A DNA stretch of 64,000 bases from Aphis gossypii (Eukaryota > Arthropoda > Insecta > Hemiptera > Aphididae). The stretch covers positions 44,722,287-44,786,286 of the forward strand of contig NC_065532.1 of NCBI RefSeq assembly GCF_020184175.1, written 5' to 3'. The translations under genes were made by a program, and so were the position numbers. Under the pieces are notes generated by a model. The model did no database searches. It saw only the letters and a program-made list of their open reading frames with translations, and had not been told where the DNA came from. Shown here in pieces: positions 52,489-64,000 of this stretch (its first letter is position 1; each line of letters opens with the position of its first letter).

Positions 52489-53959
52489 TATCAAATTATC
52501 AAAACACAACACTTGAATATACTAAAATGAAACTTGATTTATGAATTTATGATTATATTTTTAAATTAACATTATGAATTTATACAAACTATATTATAAA
52601 AACAAGTTTTTTTAATTTTTTTGTCACACGTACAAATCCACACGTATTGTCACAATTTTTTTACTATTATACCTGACAGTTTACTGGAGGTTTTAGTACC
52701 AGTTTTATTAGAGAACATGTCCAATATTTTGATATTTTTGGATTTTCACAGAAGTATGTTATTTGTATCTAAACACACTATTTGGTGTGAAAACGAACAT
52801 ATCTACGAGTTCCTACAGTAACAGTAAGTGTATCTTTATTTCATTTATTTTGAAAAGGGAAAAAATAAGTTATACAAAATAAGTTTTGTGTCTCTCCTGT
52901 AAAATTTGAATTTCGACGTATATGCAGAATTATATATATTATAATATATTAAAATAATTCTTTGAAGCGTACCTATAGTTGAGCAATCGCCCACGACCCA
53001 CCTCAGAAACGACGATGAATCAATTATTATTGTCGACGTACCTATATGAGACTTGACAACGGCTCGGTGCTTGAACGTTTGAACGGTCCTGCGGCGTTTG
53101 AAGTATAGATCACTGCAGCGTTCGAACTACGACTGACGTACTTAATCTTGAGACTCGAATAGTTAAGATAGGTTAAAACGCATCCAATAATAATAATAAC
53201 CAATAAAAAAGTAGTATAGTAAGTCAGTAGCACGCTGATTGGTTGTACATGATGCGAAAACCCACAGAATGCTATGCCTAATGTTGTTGTTTAATAATCA
53301 TTATTATTCAATTATTGTTATTCATTTAACGACGTTATAATATTATTATACAACCGTCAATTTCTGCAACTTTATTATTCAAACGATCTATTTTATACTA
53401 CAATCAGGCCTCCAAATTTAAGAGTTTGAGCTTTATCAACCTCTATTATTATTAGGTATATGTAAATAACTTATTAGTTATTACAATACCTAGAACAATT
53501 GTATATAATTGTTCATAATTGTCACAATATATTGTTAAAACCTTAATAATAATAATAAAAAAAAAAATATATTATATAATATAATTCTCGGGTGTAAGAA
53601 TAATGATATTAATGTGAGAAAATTGTTTTTAATAATCTATTAGTATCTTTATGAGAAATAATTATAAACACCTTCAATTATTATTATTTTGTGTGGGTGT
53701 ATACTGTATAAGTTGTGTGCATGACGCGTACCTGGTGAGATCAAGATCCAAGGCGTCAAGGAATGGACGTGGTTATCAAAGGTTAGGGGAAACAAAAAAA
53801 ATAAATAAAATGAACACGGCGTGTAACGTCCAAGTGTAAGATAACGAGCGCACTTTATTGTGTATTAGAAGGAGTATGGTTTTTATTTAGGAAACGAAAA
53901 ATAACCTTTAGGGAAAAAAACTGTCACACAAAAAAAAAACAATTTGTCGGTTGCTGGTG

Positions 53960-54220
53960 AGCTAATGGAAAAACGCGGTTCACAAGACTGAAAATACCGC
54001 GGTATCGGCTGGTCGACGGTTCCAGAAGCGAGTGTCGCGCGTCGGTGTCGTCCGTCGCCGATTGGCGGTTTATTCGAGAAGTGATAGCGCGGTTTAGCGC
54101 GTAAAGGTCGCTTGGCGCTTGAATTCAAATGACTATTACGCTTGATTTTAGCATTATGTTGATTGACAGAAAAACAGCCCCACAACTATCCACGGGGGTG
54201 GAGCACACGGGTGACAGTTA
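53960..54220. promoter_or_regulatory. Orphan GC-rich island
   Basis: This CpG-rich block includes CCGTCGCCGATTGGCGG (an inverted CCAAT box at about 54053-54067) and several GCGC motifs. Its composition resembles the moesin and SIRT1 promoters. No coding exon is clearly tied to it. A 100-codon minus frame here (54185-53883) looks like a by-product of base composition. It may be the promoter of a non-coding RNA or of a gene with distant exons. Confidence 0.4.
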
Positions 54221-56392
54221 GTATATTTATAAATTCATATAACTGCGTTTAAATTTTATTGTAATCAAAAATAATCTATAATAAAAGAATTTGTTGTCCT
54301 ACAAGTTTGGAAAGTTAAAATAATACTTTAAAACAAATTTTTAATACATTTGTACTGTTATTATAGTGAATTTCTTTACTAAATATTATACAACAATACA
54401 TTTACCTATTATTAGGCTGAATTCATTTTTCCGAAAACATTTTTTTTCTCGTTTTAATGACGCTTTTACCGAACCGCACACCACCTAGCGAATTGCCGAC
54501 TTTTTAATTTTTTACCCACCCCCATGATACATTTCTGGATCCACCCCTGGAGGCTGCGGATAACATCATTCGGTCTCTTGGCACTTCCGGTTTATGACAG
54601 CCTGCCGGATTTCCAGACGAAATCTTCACCTCTGCAATCGTGCCTTTGGTCGGAAATCGGAGCATACTAACACTAGAAAAATACTAAATTATCTAACAAT
54701 TAATTATTTTAGAAATTTTATTAATAGATACATATTTAATTAATTAATTGGTGCAATAGAATTAAAATACGATATTATAGTTATTAATACCGAATCAGAA
54801 ATATCTGTAAGTAGAGCTTTTATGCTCCGGTTTTAAAGCAATTCCGAGTGCATTAATGTTTTTTAACGTTTCAACATTTACCGGATTTACCTAGTTGAAA
54901 ATTGCTAAGTATAAGTGTTCATCGATAATGTAATAATTTAATATAAAATAGATACCATCCGTGATAACACTATTTAACATTTCATAATAGTGTTACCATT
55001 AATTTTAGAATCAATTTTCTTTACGATTACATCTGGTTATTAAGATAATAAATATTACTTTTTGATTTTTTTTTTTTTTAGTACCTATCAATTATGTTTA
55101 AGAATGTGCTCAACTTACTAAAAAATATATGTTAAATAGTTTTTCCAGGAAGCAAGATCCCAAGGAAGGTGCTATAACACCTTAGCACAGTAGCACCCCC
55201 CTCCCTGGATCCTCGTCATAAATTGGCTACTGTATGTTTTGCGACACCCCAACATGTCACTCCAAAAATTACTTCATTTTCTTGATTATTTTTCAATCCA
55301 AAACCCAAAAATTCGACAGTTTTATTAAGAAACTAAAAAATTAATTTTAAAAACTTCTTTATAGGTTTATCAAGTGAAATACACTTCCATGAAAACATGT
55401 TAACAAGAGGTCTTAAATATAGACAACCTTGGGAATATATTTATTGGAAAATAAAAAACAAAGTTGAAAAATATTTTTTATGTTAAACTTATTATGTAAC
55501 TCATTATCTCAATTAATTATACTTAATTGCCCGACTCCAAAATAATAATTAATGAACACAATAGGTACCTATAATTATTTTAAATTTGTATTTTATAGTT
55601 TATACCAACTAAACAAGCTACCTAAATTATAGTTTTAATATATTTTAAATGTTAATTTATATTTTATATAAACGTAAAATATTATAATATGTTTAACTGT
55701 AACGATTCTATGATCCGTTGACAATAAAACTTAATTAAATAATCATAATACTTAATGTTTAATGTTTGTTGTAAACACGTAGTATTTTTTATAAAGTGAA
55801 TAAAAATAATAAAATCGTTGATATTCTTTAGACTTTATAATTATTATAAATTTATTTTGTGATGCGTTAATCTATCTATAATTTCTTAATTTCTATTTAC
55901 AAATAAATTGTCATAAACTCATAACTTAAAATCGAATATCTCTAAGTTAATAAAATATTTTTTATTTAATAATCAAAATCATATACGATAGCGCTATCTA
56001 ACTGCTAAAATAAGCAATAACCGCGGGCAGGTTTTAAAAAAATAAAAATAAATATAACTTTTAACATTATAGACTATAAAAGTTATATAAAATAGTATAT
56101 AGGTATTTTAGAATCTAAGCGAAGCAATGAATTTATTAATTTTTAAAAAAATATGTGGTTTTTTATTTTTCTGTCATCTTTTAGAGTAGGTAGTTAAAAA
56201 TTTATAATTATTCAAAAATATAATATAAACTACTTATTCGGCTTTATTGTACTCGTATTCTGGGGATATTAATATTTAGTATTTTAGTAGGAAAATACTT
56301 CAACTTTCAACTACATTAACTATTAAGGGTGTTCATAAGCGTATAGACAAGAGGATATGTGGGATTTATCCACCCATGACCTTTTTGTTTTA

Positions 56393-56410
56393 CCTAACCT
56401 AACCTAACCT
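56393..56410. repeat. Short interstitial telomere-like repeat
   Basis: There are three CCTAA units plus CCT, that is, TTAGG on the minus strand. This is the insect telomere repeat, but at 18 bp it may be chance. Confidence 0.6.
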
Positions 56411-59400
56411 TTTACATTATACCGACAATAGAAAAAATAAAATATTTTTTTTTTACGAAAATTAGCTAGTTTTTTGGATTACATAATCCACCCACCCCCT
56501 CGGCCTCCTCAATGAAAATGCATGTCTATGACACGCAGAGAGTGTTTCAATGCTTTAGATAGCAAATTGCTATTTAGTTGGTACTTTTGAGAGATCAAAA
56601 TTGAAAATTTTCAGTATAAGAAAAAAATGAAATCTTTATGAAAAACCAGTTTTTGACAATATTACTTAAATTTTTATGTATTTCCTACTAAAAAGTAATA
56701 AAATAACAATATATAATAATATACTGTAAAGTGTAAATACTTGACATTTTCACCAAATTCTTATTGTCTTAAGTTTTATTAGAATTTTCTATACAAGATC
56801 TAAATAAATAGACGATTTCTGAGCTACATATTTACTTTTTGACAGTTGACGTATTTGATTTTTTTTTATAAATGTCGAAAATTATTGTTTTCTGCAGTCA
56901 TTACTGCAGCACTTAACATGTTCTTCATTAGTTCATAATGGTTCATATACCAATTTAAAAAATACAAATTTATCGAATTTATATTAACTATACTAGCTAT
57001 ACGCCTATACTATATTACAGTCACAATACTTTTTTTTAAAGTATTTAAAATTATGATTTTATCGAAATTCATCAAATTCCTGAAAAATACTTTATGGTAA
57101 GACTTAAATTTTTTAGTTCATTATTATTTACACTCAAGAATTAAAAACAAATATATAAAGTACTATTATAATTGTTATTTCTGGATCTAAAAAAAATTAT
57201 ATAATTCCTCAAACATTTTTTATGAACATTTCGGCAAAATAGAATCTTTCATCAAACAATTATCTTATTTTGTTTCAATTCAAACACGAAATAACTTAAA
57301 TAGATAATTTAAAATGTCAATGTTTTTATAATTATCATTTTCTAAAATGGACAAATGGTATAATTTACAATACATTTATTAACTTTGAACTCTTATTAGA
57401 AATTGACATTTTCCATTTTTTCCATAAGTATCCAAATAAATATTTTGCTTAAAAAAATGCTTGAAAATTCAATATAAGGTTCCTCATGATTTTTTTATTA
57501 ACCAATTTAATGATGTTCAAGATACATTTGAATTTTTACATGTACAATTATACTTGACATCCTACTTCAATCACATTTTCAAAACGTTTAGATAATATTC
57601 AATGATAAAGACTACTTATAGTTATAATTTATATAAAAATAGGATAAGCCTCTGTTCAGAATCATTTTTATAATTGTAAATAATTATTGAATTTAAATTT
57701 AACAAATAACAAATCCATTATACTGATTAGATACACTACTCATAATGTATAGGAGTGTTTATTTACTAATCTATTTTTTATCTTTAAGCATTTCATTGAA
57801 TTTCGATAAATGGAGCAGTAGCATTATATATATTCTGTGATTAAATGAACATCCATGAAAAATGTGATTAAGACCCAAGCCTTGCTTGTTTTTATTATAA
57901 TAAAATCCTTGTATCTATATGTTTATATTATTTAAGTAAATATAATCAAACGTGTATATGTTTTTATTTTCAAATTCACTAATTAGATAACAAAAGTTAG
58001 TGAATATGCTAAGTTTTTTCTACAATATATCAGTAATAATACAAATAATTATTAAAAGAGTATTTATTTGTTTGCACGATTATTTTAACTAAAGAAAAAG
58101 CATTATAAAAAAAATATAGAAGATTTGGTTTAAACGCTATTACTTATATCAATATAACATAAATATTAGCAAATTAAAATTAGGTTAAAGAATATCCAAC
58201 TTAAATCACTAAATTTGAGTAAGTACTTAATGATTGCAAGTTAATACAGTTTTGATATTATCTATTAAAAAAAATCCACCTTAACGTTTAAATATTACTA
58301 AGTATATAACTTAAAATTTAATACTCTCAAAATAAAAAAATGTTATTACAATACAAAATAAACTAACAACATAGTAACTAAATATAATTAATAATTATGT
58401 ATTGCTAATATGTTTGCAAAGGAACACGGTAAATTATAACATTTTGAACACATCATTTGTTTTCCTATGTATTTTTTTTTTTTTTTTTAATGGTGTATTG
58501 TTACAATGTTTAGCACAACAAAATGAGTGACATAATAAATAAAACTTTACATTTAAAAAATACAGACTACAAATCATTAACATTTTCCATACACCTCAAC
58601 ACTTAAGAAAAAAATCATATATTTTCACTTTAAGAAAATATATTTTGCACTTTTACAACTAATTAATTTTAAATGCACTAATATAATATTATATTAGCTT
58701 TTCAATCAGTGACTTAATTAAATTTATCATTATATATATATTAAAAATAATAAAGCTTAGCTTATTTTCTGTAACATTTTATTACCTAAATGAATATCAA
58801 TCAAGTATAATAAATATCCATAATTTTGATGTTGAATCAAATAAATTTTTTATTGATGTTTAAAAATTAATTACTACTTAAAATTTAAGTTTTTATATCT
58901 TTTTTTTATACTGTTTATATTATAAACATAAGTAAGAATTCAATAAAAATTATACAATTAATATAAATTGTAACAATACAAGAATGATTTATGATTTAAT
59001 GTTAATAAATAAATGAAAATTTTTCATTTTTTTTTATTATTATTATTATTAAAATATATACCATTATGTAGAGTATATACTATTATGAAAAAATTGTATT
59101 ATATTCAATAATAAAAAAATATCCCTAGTACTTAAATAATTACAGAAAATAACTTTTTGAATGAATAATTGACCGTTATTTTCACTCAATAATTATTAAA
59201 GATTTGTGTAGTATATATACATTATATATTTACATATACTAGAAAGGTAATTTGGCTACATAAATTAAAAATGGAAAAATAATAAATTCGAGGATAAATA
59301 AAATAATAAAGAACAGAGAAATGTTAAGAAATACAAGATAAAAAGGAGACAATATTATACATCATTAAATGAAAGCAAAAACAATATTATTAGCTTGTGA

Positions 59401-59449
59401 TAGTAAAGTAACAATTGAGCTAAATATTTAATTTGTAAAGTAATAAGTT

Positions 59450-62400
59450 TTAGTGTAACGGAGTTTCAGATTTTTCACTTGAGTCTGATTCTGTTTCACT
59501 GTCATCATTTGTGTCATTTAAATCCACTTCAGCACCAGAAAACATATACCTCCTCTTTTTCAACATGTAATATTTATTGGCTAAAATAATAAAAGCAATT
59601 TATTTTAATTAATGGTATGAAAAAAATACATATATTTGTAATATATTAATTGTATATTACATGGTAAATATGCAGCTAGACTAGATTTTTGAGGATCATC
59701 TGGATCAATACCACTATCTCTCGTAGTGTCTGTGGATAAATGTCGTTGCTCACTTGAAGTACTGGGAGCAAATTTATCATCACCAAGTGGTGGTGACATA
59801 CTATTGGCACTATCTCTAGTAGAATCAGTAGACATTTCACCTTCTACTGTTTCAATTACAGTTGCACTAGACCTGTTAACAGAGTATTGATTAATATACA
59901 AAAGTTTAAAAATGTATGGACGTTTAAAAATATTACCTTGGCGATGAAGCGGGTGTATTCAAAGTTTTAGTTTCGGTCAACTCCTCTTTGCACCAGCACA
60001 GTTCAGTCCAATCTGAACCAAGCCTATTTTATAAAATTTTACAATTACAGAATTAAATAAAAAAATTTATAGTTTAAATTTAAAAATTACTTACATGCGA
60101 CAGAGATGATCCACAATAACATCACTGTCACCAAGAAGTTCAACATCAAAGTTCATATGAGGTAGTCTTTCGCGATTTATTAATATTTGTGGAACGTGCT
60201 TGTTCAACATATCTTAAAAAATTTAATATTATTTAGTTAAATTACTACTTCTAAATTGTACTGAATTAATTATTAACTTACTGGGTATGCGAGCTACTGG
60301 TCGTACTTTTAAAGATGATCCAATTACTATCAATAAATCACAATTATTTTTATCATCTTCTATTGCTTTATGGAAACTGTCTGGAAGACCTTCTCCGAAA
60401 AATACAATGTCTGGTTTCATAATACCTAAGAACATATGAAATAGACAACAGTCAATAATTATTGAAGATCTATAGGATTTATTATAATATATTTAATATA
60501 TATATAATTATACATATATCATTACCAGTATTATTAACACATATTGGACAACGCGGAATTCTTTGTTCAAATACATCAGGTCTAATAGTTTCAGCTGATA
60601 CTTTGTGTCCACATTGAGTACATGATGCAGTAGCAAAAGATCCTAATAATGAAAAACAAAAATTATATAATAGTTTATAGAAAACTTTTATTAATATATT
60701 ATCATACCATGACATTCAATAACATTGTTAATACCAACAACTTGCTCTAATGTATCTATATTTTGAGTGTAATTGCGTAAAAGCCGTCCTTTTTTTTCTA
60801 AGAGTTTTATAAATCTATAAAACAAAATAATAATTGTAATAAATTACGTAATTTAAACAAAATAATCACATACTGATGAGATGGCGATGGCTTAAATTGT
60901 CCTGGATAGATCTCTCTGGCAAATTTAAAAAATGGCCTGGGGTCTTTACTGAAATAATCAATACAAAACATAGATTGAGGGTCAGGTAAGTCAGGAAATT
61001 CTGTTGCTAGCCTAGCATAAACTCCATTATGACTTCGAAAATCAGGTATTCCACACGAAACAGAGACCTAAAACAAGTCATTATAGTTAGCATTTATCTT
61101 TTTCATAATTTATTTCAAACTACGTACACCTGCTCCAGTAAGAACCATAATACGACTGCTTGTTTTCAGTAACCTAATGACATCATCAAGTGAACTAACA
61201 CTGCGTAGTCGATTTCGTATTGGAGAATCATCAGTCATACTCATGATTATCTGTCAAATAAATTACAATTACTTTTTTTATTTAAAATTGATCAAAATTT
61301 AAAGTTACATACCCTCCATAATGTAACATCTTCTATCTGGGAAGGAACAGAAGCTCCAAATACTTGATGTAATAACCTTCTAGGATTAATACCACCCATA
61401 ATTTGTCGTTGTACCCAGTTCATTGAACCTACATTTATATTAATAACAACATTAATTAAGTAAAATAGAACTATAAAAATGCAATGTTTTTATTACCAGG
61501 TGCTCCTTTTTCAGAATCTCCATTATCAGAATGTGTACTGGAACTGGAACTAGATGTGGAAGATGAATCATCATCCTCGGGCTCCTCTTTAGTGTCCGAA
61601 CTTTCGTCAAAAATACTTTATGCAACATACAATATACACATTATAACATACATTATGTTTTATTTATTTATTTCTTAATTAATAATATACATATTATATA
61701 TCTATACCTTGAGTCTTCTGGAGATTCTGGTAAACTTGAAGACATTGTTAATGGAGGGGTTGGTGAATTTGGTTGTAAATAATTTGGTGATTGAGTATCT
61801 AAAGACTTGTATGATTGCTGGTATAAATTATTAGCTAAAATAAAAAAAAAATTTATTTAAAATATATAATTTATGAGTTATACTTAAATAATAAGTTACT
61901 ATTATTCTTTTTATTTATAATATCAATTTAGAATAACATAACATTTAAGAAAACTATTGACCAAATTACTTTTAATAAAAATTAAATGAGCAGTTGTTCA
62001 AAAGAATAAATTATTTTTAAAATTTAGTCCATAGTGCATATTATACCAATCCATAAATATAGATTAATCATACCTAAACGAGAAGAATAAAAGGGAGTAT
62101 GCCACAGATATTTGAAGTAGGTAATTCCTTGGTGTTTAAAAATTATCTAGAGAAACACGATAGTTAAATCATAAATTAGAGTAAAATAAATAAAATATAT
62201 TAATTAAACAGGTTTTTGGAAAATAATTTTTCCTTACATTGATTACACCTATGTTGGTGCTTGGATAATGAATGAATGAATGGATTGTTAAAAATGATTC
62301 AGATATTAAATGTCATTGAACGCTAATAAGTATAAAATATCCTAAGAGGACGAATAAGCCGATTTGGTTTGGTAAAAGTCAAAAAAAGACCAACCATCGA

Positions 62401-63013
62401 GTTTACCGATGTGCGACTAAAATATTTTATTTTTTTAAATGACTACTAGGTCTAGAAACAACCAATGCGCAGTTATGCAATACGTGAAAATATCAATTGA
62501 TCACGTTTTGCGCACAAATTACAGATAACCCGGCCCCGTTATCATTTGGCGCGAGGAAGTCGATTATCGGCAACAGCCATTCATGATAGTCGGATACAAT
62601 AATAACATTGTGATATATAAATGTGATGTTAAGTACGTCGCGGGGGAACTTGGAAAAGTCGCGACATGACGCACCGTGGAAAAGAAAGCGAAGGATCGAT
62701 GACGTCAGCGTAACGGACGGGAGGGTGGGAGGGGGCACGCCCCGGCGAAAATGCGTGTCGGGTACCGTCAAACGGGAAAAATATCCGCCATGTTGGCGAG
62801 ACGGCGGGCCGCCAAAGCGTCGGCCCTCCGTGTTTTTCCAACGAGCAGTGTAAACTTACCGTAACATTCGCCGGACGGGAAACCGGTGTATCGTTGTCCA
62901 AAAGCTTCGAAATGCGAACTTTGGGCAATCTCATCGGCGAACGAGTACCGCATGCGTTTCGCAGGTGCCGCGGCCAGATCCGTGTCGAAGTCACCGTTGT
63001 CTTCGGACGCCAT
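59450..63013 (-). CDS. Sirt1: SIRT1 NAD-dependent protein deacetylase (Sir2)
   Basis: This class I sirtuin deacetylates histones and transcription factors in the nucleus. Thirteen exons: 63013-62860, 61834-61708, 61615-61497, 61428-61313, 61250-61128, 61067-60874, 60814-60708, 60642-60526, 60425-60282, 60212-60095, 60023-59937, 59872-59661 and 59580-59450. They sum to 1749 nt, giving 582 aa. The N-terminus is acidic with a KRMR basic patch. The Rossmann core shows LTGAG then VSVSCGIPDFRSHNGVYARL, TQNIDTLE, catalytic His313 in ECHGSF, zinc Cys321/324/345/348 (SCTQC and CPIC), MKPDIVFFGEGLPD and VIGSSLKVRPVARIP. The C-terminal tail HLSTDTTRDSGID resembles fly Sir2, and the protein ends in an acidic, Ser-rich run (SETPLH). 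The first exon joins phase 1 to the second (GECYANNLYQQ). An upstream in-frame ATG (63022) would add three residues. Confidence 0.95.
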
Positions 63014-63270
63014 TGCGCGCATCAGTGTGTGTGCGGTTTGAGGGCGCGGCGGATAGTGGATACGTCGACGCGGTGATGACGACGACAACGACGGACGATG
63101 GCCCACCCACCACCTAGTAGCGCTGCTATAGTAGCAGCTGCCGTCTCGGCGCCGCCGTTCACCGACCAATGGCAGCAGGCGGCTACGAGCCGTCTCGCAG
63201 TGTGTCCACCGATCCGTTGGCCGCCAATTTTCTTTTGCCGCGCTTATTTCAAAACGTGTACGATTCAAAA
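63014..63270 (-). promoter_or_regulatory. SIRT1 promoter and 5' UTR, CpG-rich
   Basis: This block is strongly GC-rich against AT-rich surroundings. It contains a CCAAT box (63166-63170) and many CpG dinucleotides, and lies directly upstream of the start codon. The open frames on both strands here follow from base composition. It looks like a TATA-less housekeeping promoter. Confidence 0.6.
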
Positions 63271-64000
63271 ATAGTATAAATTATAATATATACACGATTT
63301 TGCAGCGGTTAATAGAGCAATGGTGATAACCGAATAAAGACTTGAATAACGATTACGTAAAAATAAAACAGAACCATAATAGAATTAACGGTCACCAAAG
63401 AACCTATACAGTATATTATTATATAAAACCAAAAATGAATTCGACATCATCTCAAATTTAAGTCCAACTACATTTAACAATGATTTGATTAGAATTTCAT
63501 TCTATTAATAGAAAACTCTTTACTAGAAACCCAGCAAAATATTAATAAAATAAAGCTTTTTAAATCTATCCCACCAACCAAAAATCGTTTTTAAATATAA
63601 TAAAAACAAATGATTTCCTCGTTTTTTTTTTAAAAAGTTTCACTATTGTTAATTAAATCGATATAACATACTTACCATAAATATTGAGTATGATTTTACC
63701 GTGGTAATGTAATAATGTATTTAAGCAATTAGGTTTGATTTGTCATTTTTATCCCCAGTTGTGCACAATTTTCGTAAGTTCGTAATAATAAAGAACACTA
63801 TATAACCAAACTATTTTGTTCTACAATTCTACATAACACAATTAACTATTTAGGTGCATTGCATTTAAGTCTTCAAAATTATTAATAATTAATTTTAAAA
63901 TAAAATATTTTCATATTTGTTAAATAAATTTAGGCAATGTATATTTAATGATCAGTATAATACACAAGCTAGAAGAATAAAAATTGAATTATTCATTAAA
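63271..64000. other. AT-rich upstream DNA
   Basis: I see no exon, RNA gene or clear repeat here. Confidence 0.6.

Larger units (their letters stand above)
47601..59449. other. About 12 kb without a supported gene
   Basis: AT-rich DNA lies between the divergent 5' end of the carboxypeptidase gene and the 3' end of SIRT1. It contains AT microsatellites (for example near 48410-48440 and 49568-49600), an inverted repeat at 51556-51619, a hAT MITE at 52071-52488, a GC-rich island at 53960-54220 and a short telomere-like run at 56393-56410. A possible signal-peptide exon at 53651-53734 (plus) is discussed in the findings. The right end probably includes the SIRT1 3' UTR. Confidence 0.6.

Noticed and set aside
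54480..54665. 54-codon minus frame with a GC-rich start
   Set aside because: It includes a GGGGTGGATCC-type segment typical of insect transposon ends. More likely repeat debris than a gene.
56393..56410. TTAGG run as evidence of an old telomere
   Set aside because: Only three and a half units, and no neighbouring degenerate units. Too short to infer a fusion.
62493..63268. Several 60-166 codon frames around the SIRT1 first exon
   Set aside because: One contains the true SIRT1 start exon. The rest lie in the CpG-rich promoter or run past the exon 1 donor.
1..64000. tRNA, rRNA, CRISPR array or bacterial operon
   Set aside because: I found no cloverleaf, rRNA core, spaced direct repeats or polycistronic gene layout.

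Overview
This is nuclear DNA from an insect. It is very AT-rich, with short spliced exons, GT-AG introns, long introns and gene-poor stretches full of small inverted-repeat transposons. All identified proteins are animal proteins of insect type. The base composition and repeat style suggest a hemipteran, probably an aphid, but that is inference and was not tested by a search. There are no operons, CRISPR arrays or bacterial features.

Layout. 1-3178: intergenic DNA with two MITEs. 3179-4567 (-): UAP56/DDX39B RNA helicase. 5323-9807 (-): Mediator subunit MED25 with two poly-glutamine tracts and a piggyBac-like MITE in an intron. 9808-10398: divergent promoter shared with COG1 (10399-14490, +), a Golgi tethering subunit. 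16909-28454 (-): moesin (ERM family). Its 5' region extends to about 37.1 kb, because a second short first coding exon lies at 35885-35896 behind an apparent distal promoter. A candidate 34-codon cassette exon lies in its longest coding intron. 40945-47345 (-): a secreted M14 (CPE/CPM-type) metallocarboxypeptidase. 47346-59449: about 12 kb with no gene I can support, holding a hAT MITE, a GC-rich island and hairpins. 59450-63013 (-): SIRT1 deacetylase, with its GC-rich promoter at 63014-63270.

I rebuilt the genes exon by exon. Reading phases close exactly for COG1 (763 aa), SIRT1 (582 aa), moesin (570 or 572 aa) and the carboxypeptidase (466 aa). The UAP56 model gives 424 aa. The MED25 model gives about 670 aa, and its last exon is uncertain.

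The genes are not a pathway. They are ordinary housekeeping genes for mRNA export, transcription, Golgi traffic, cell cortex, peptide processing and chromatin. The points most worth following are the two moesin start exons, the possible FERM-domain cassette exon, and the set of MITEs with readable target-site duplications. I found no convincing new multi-gene system.
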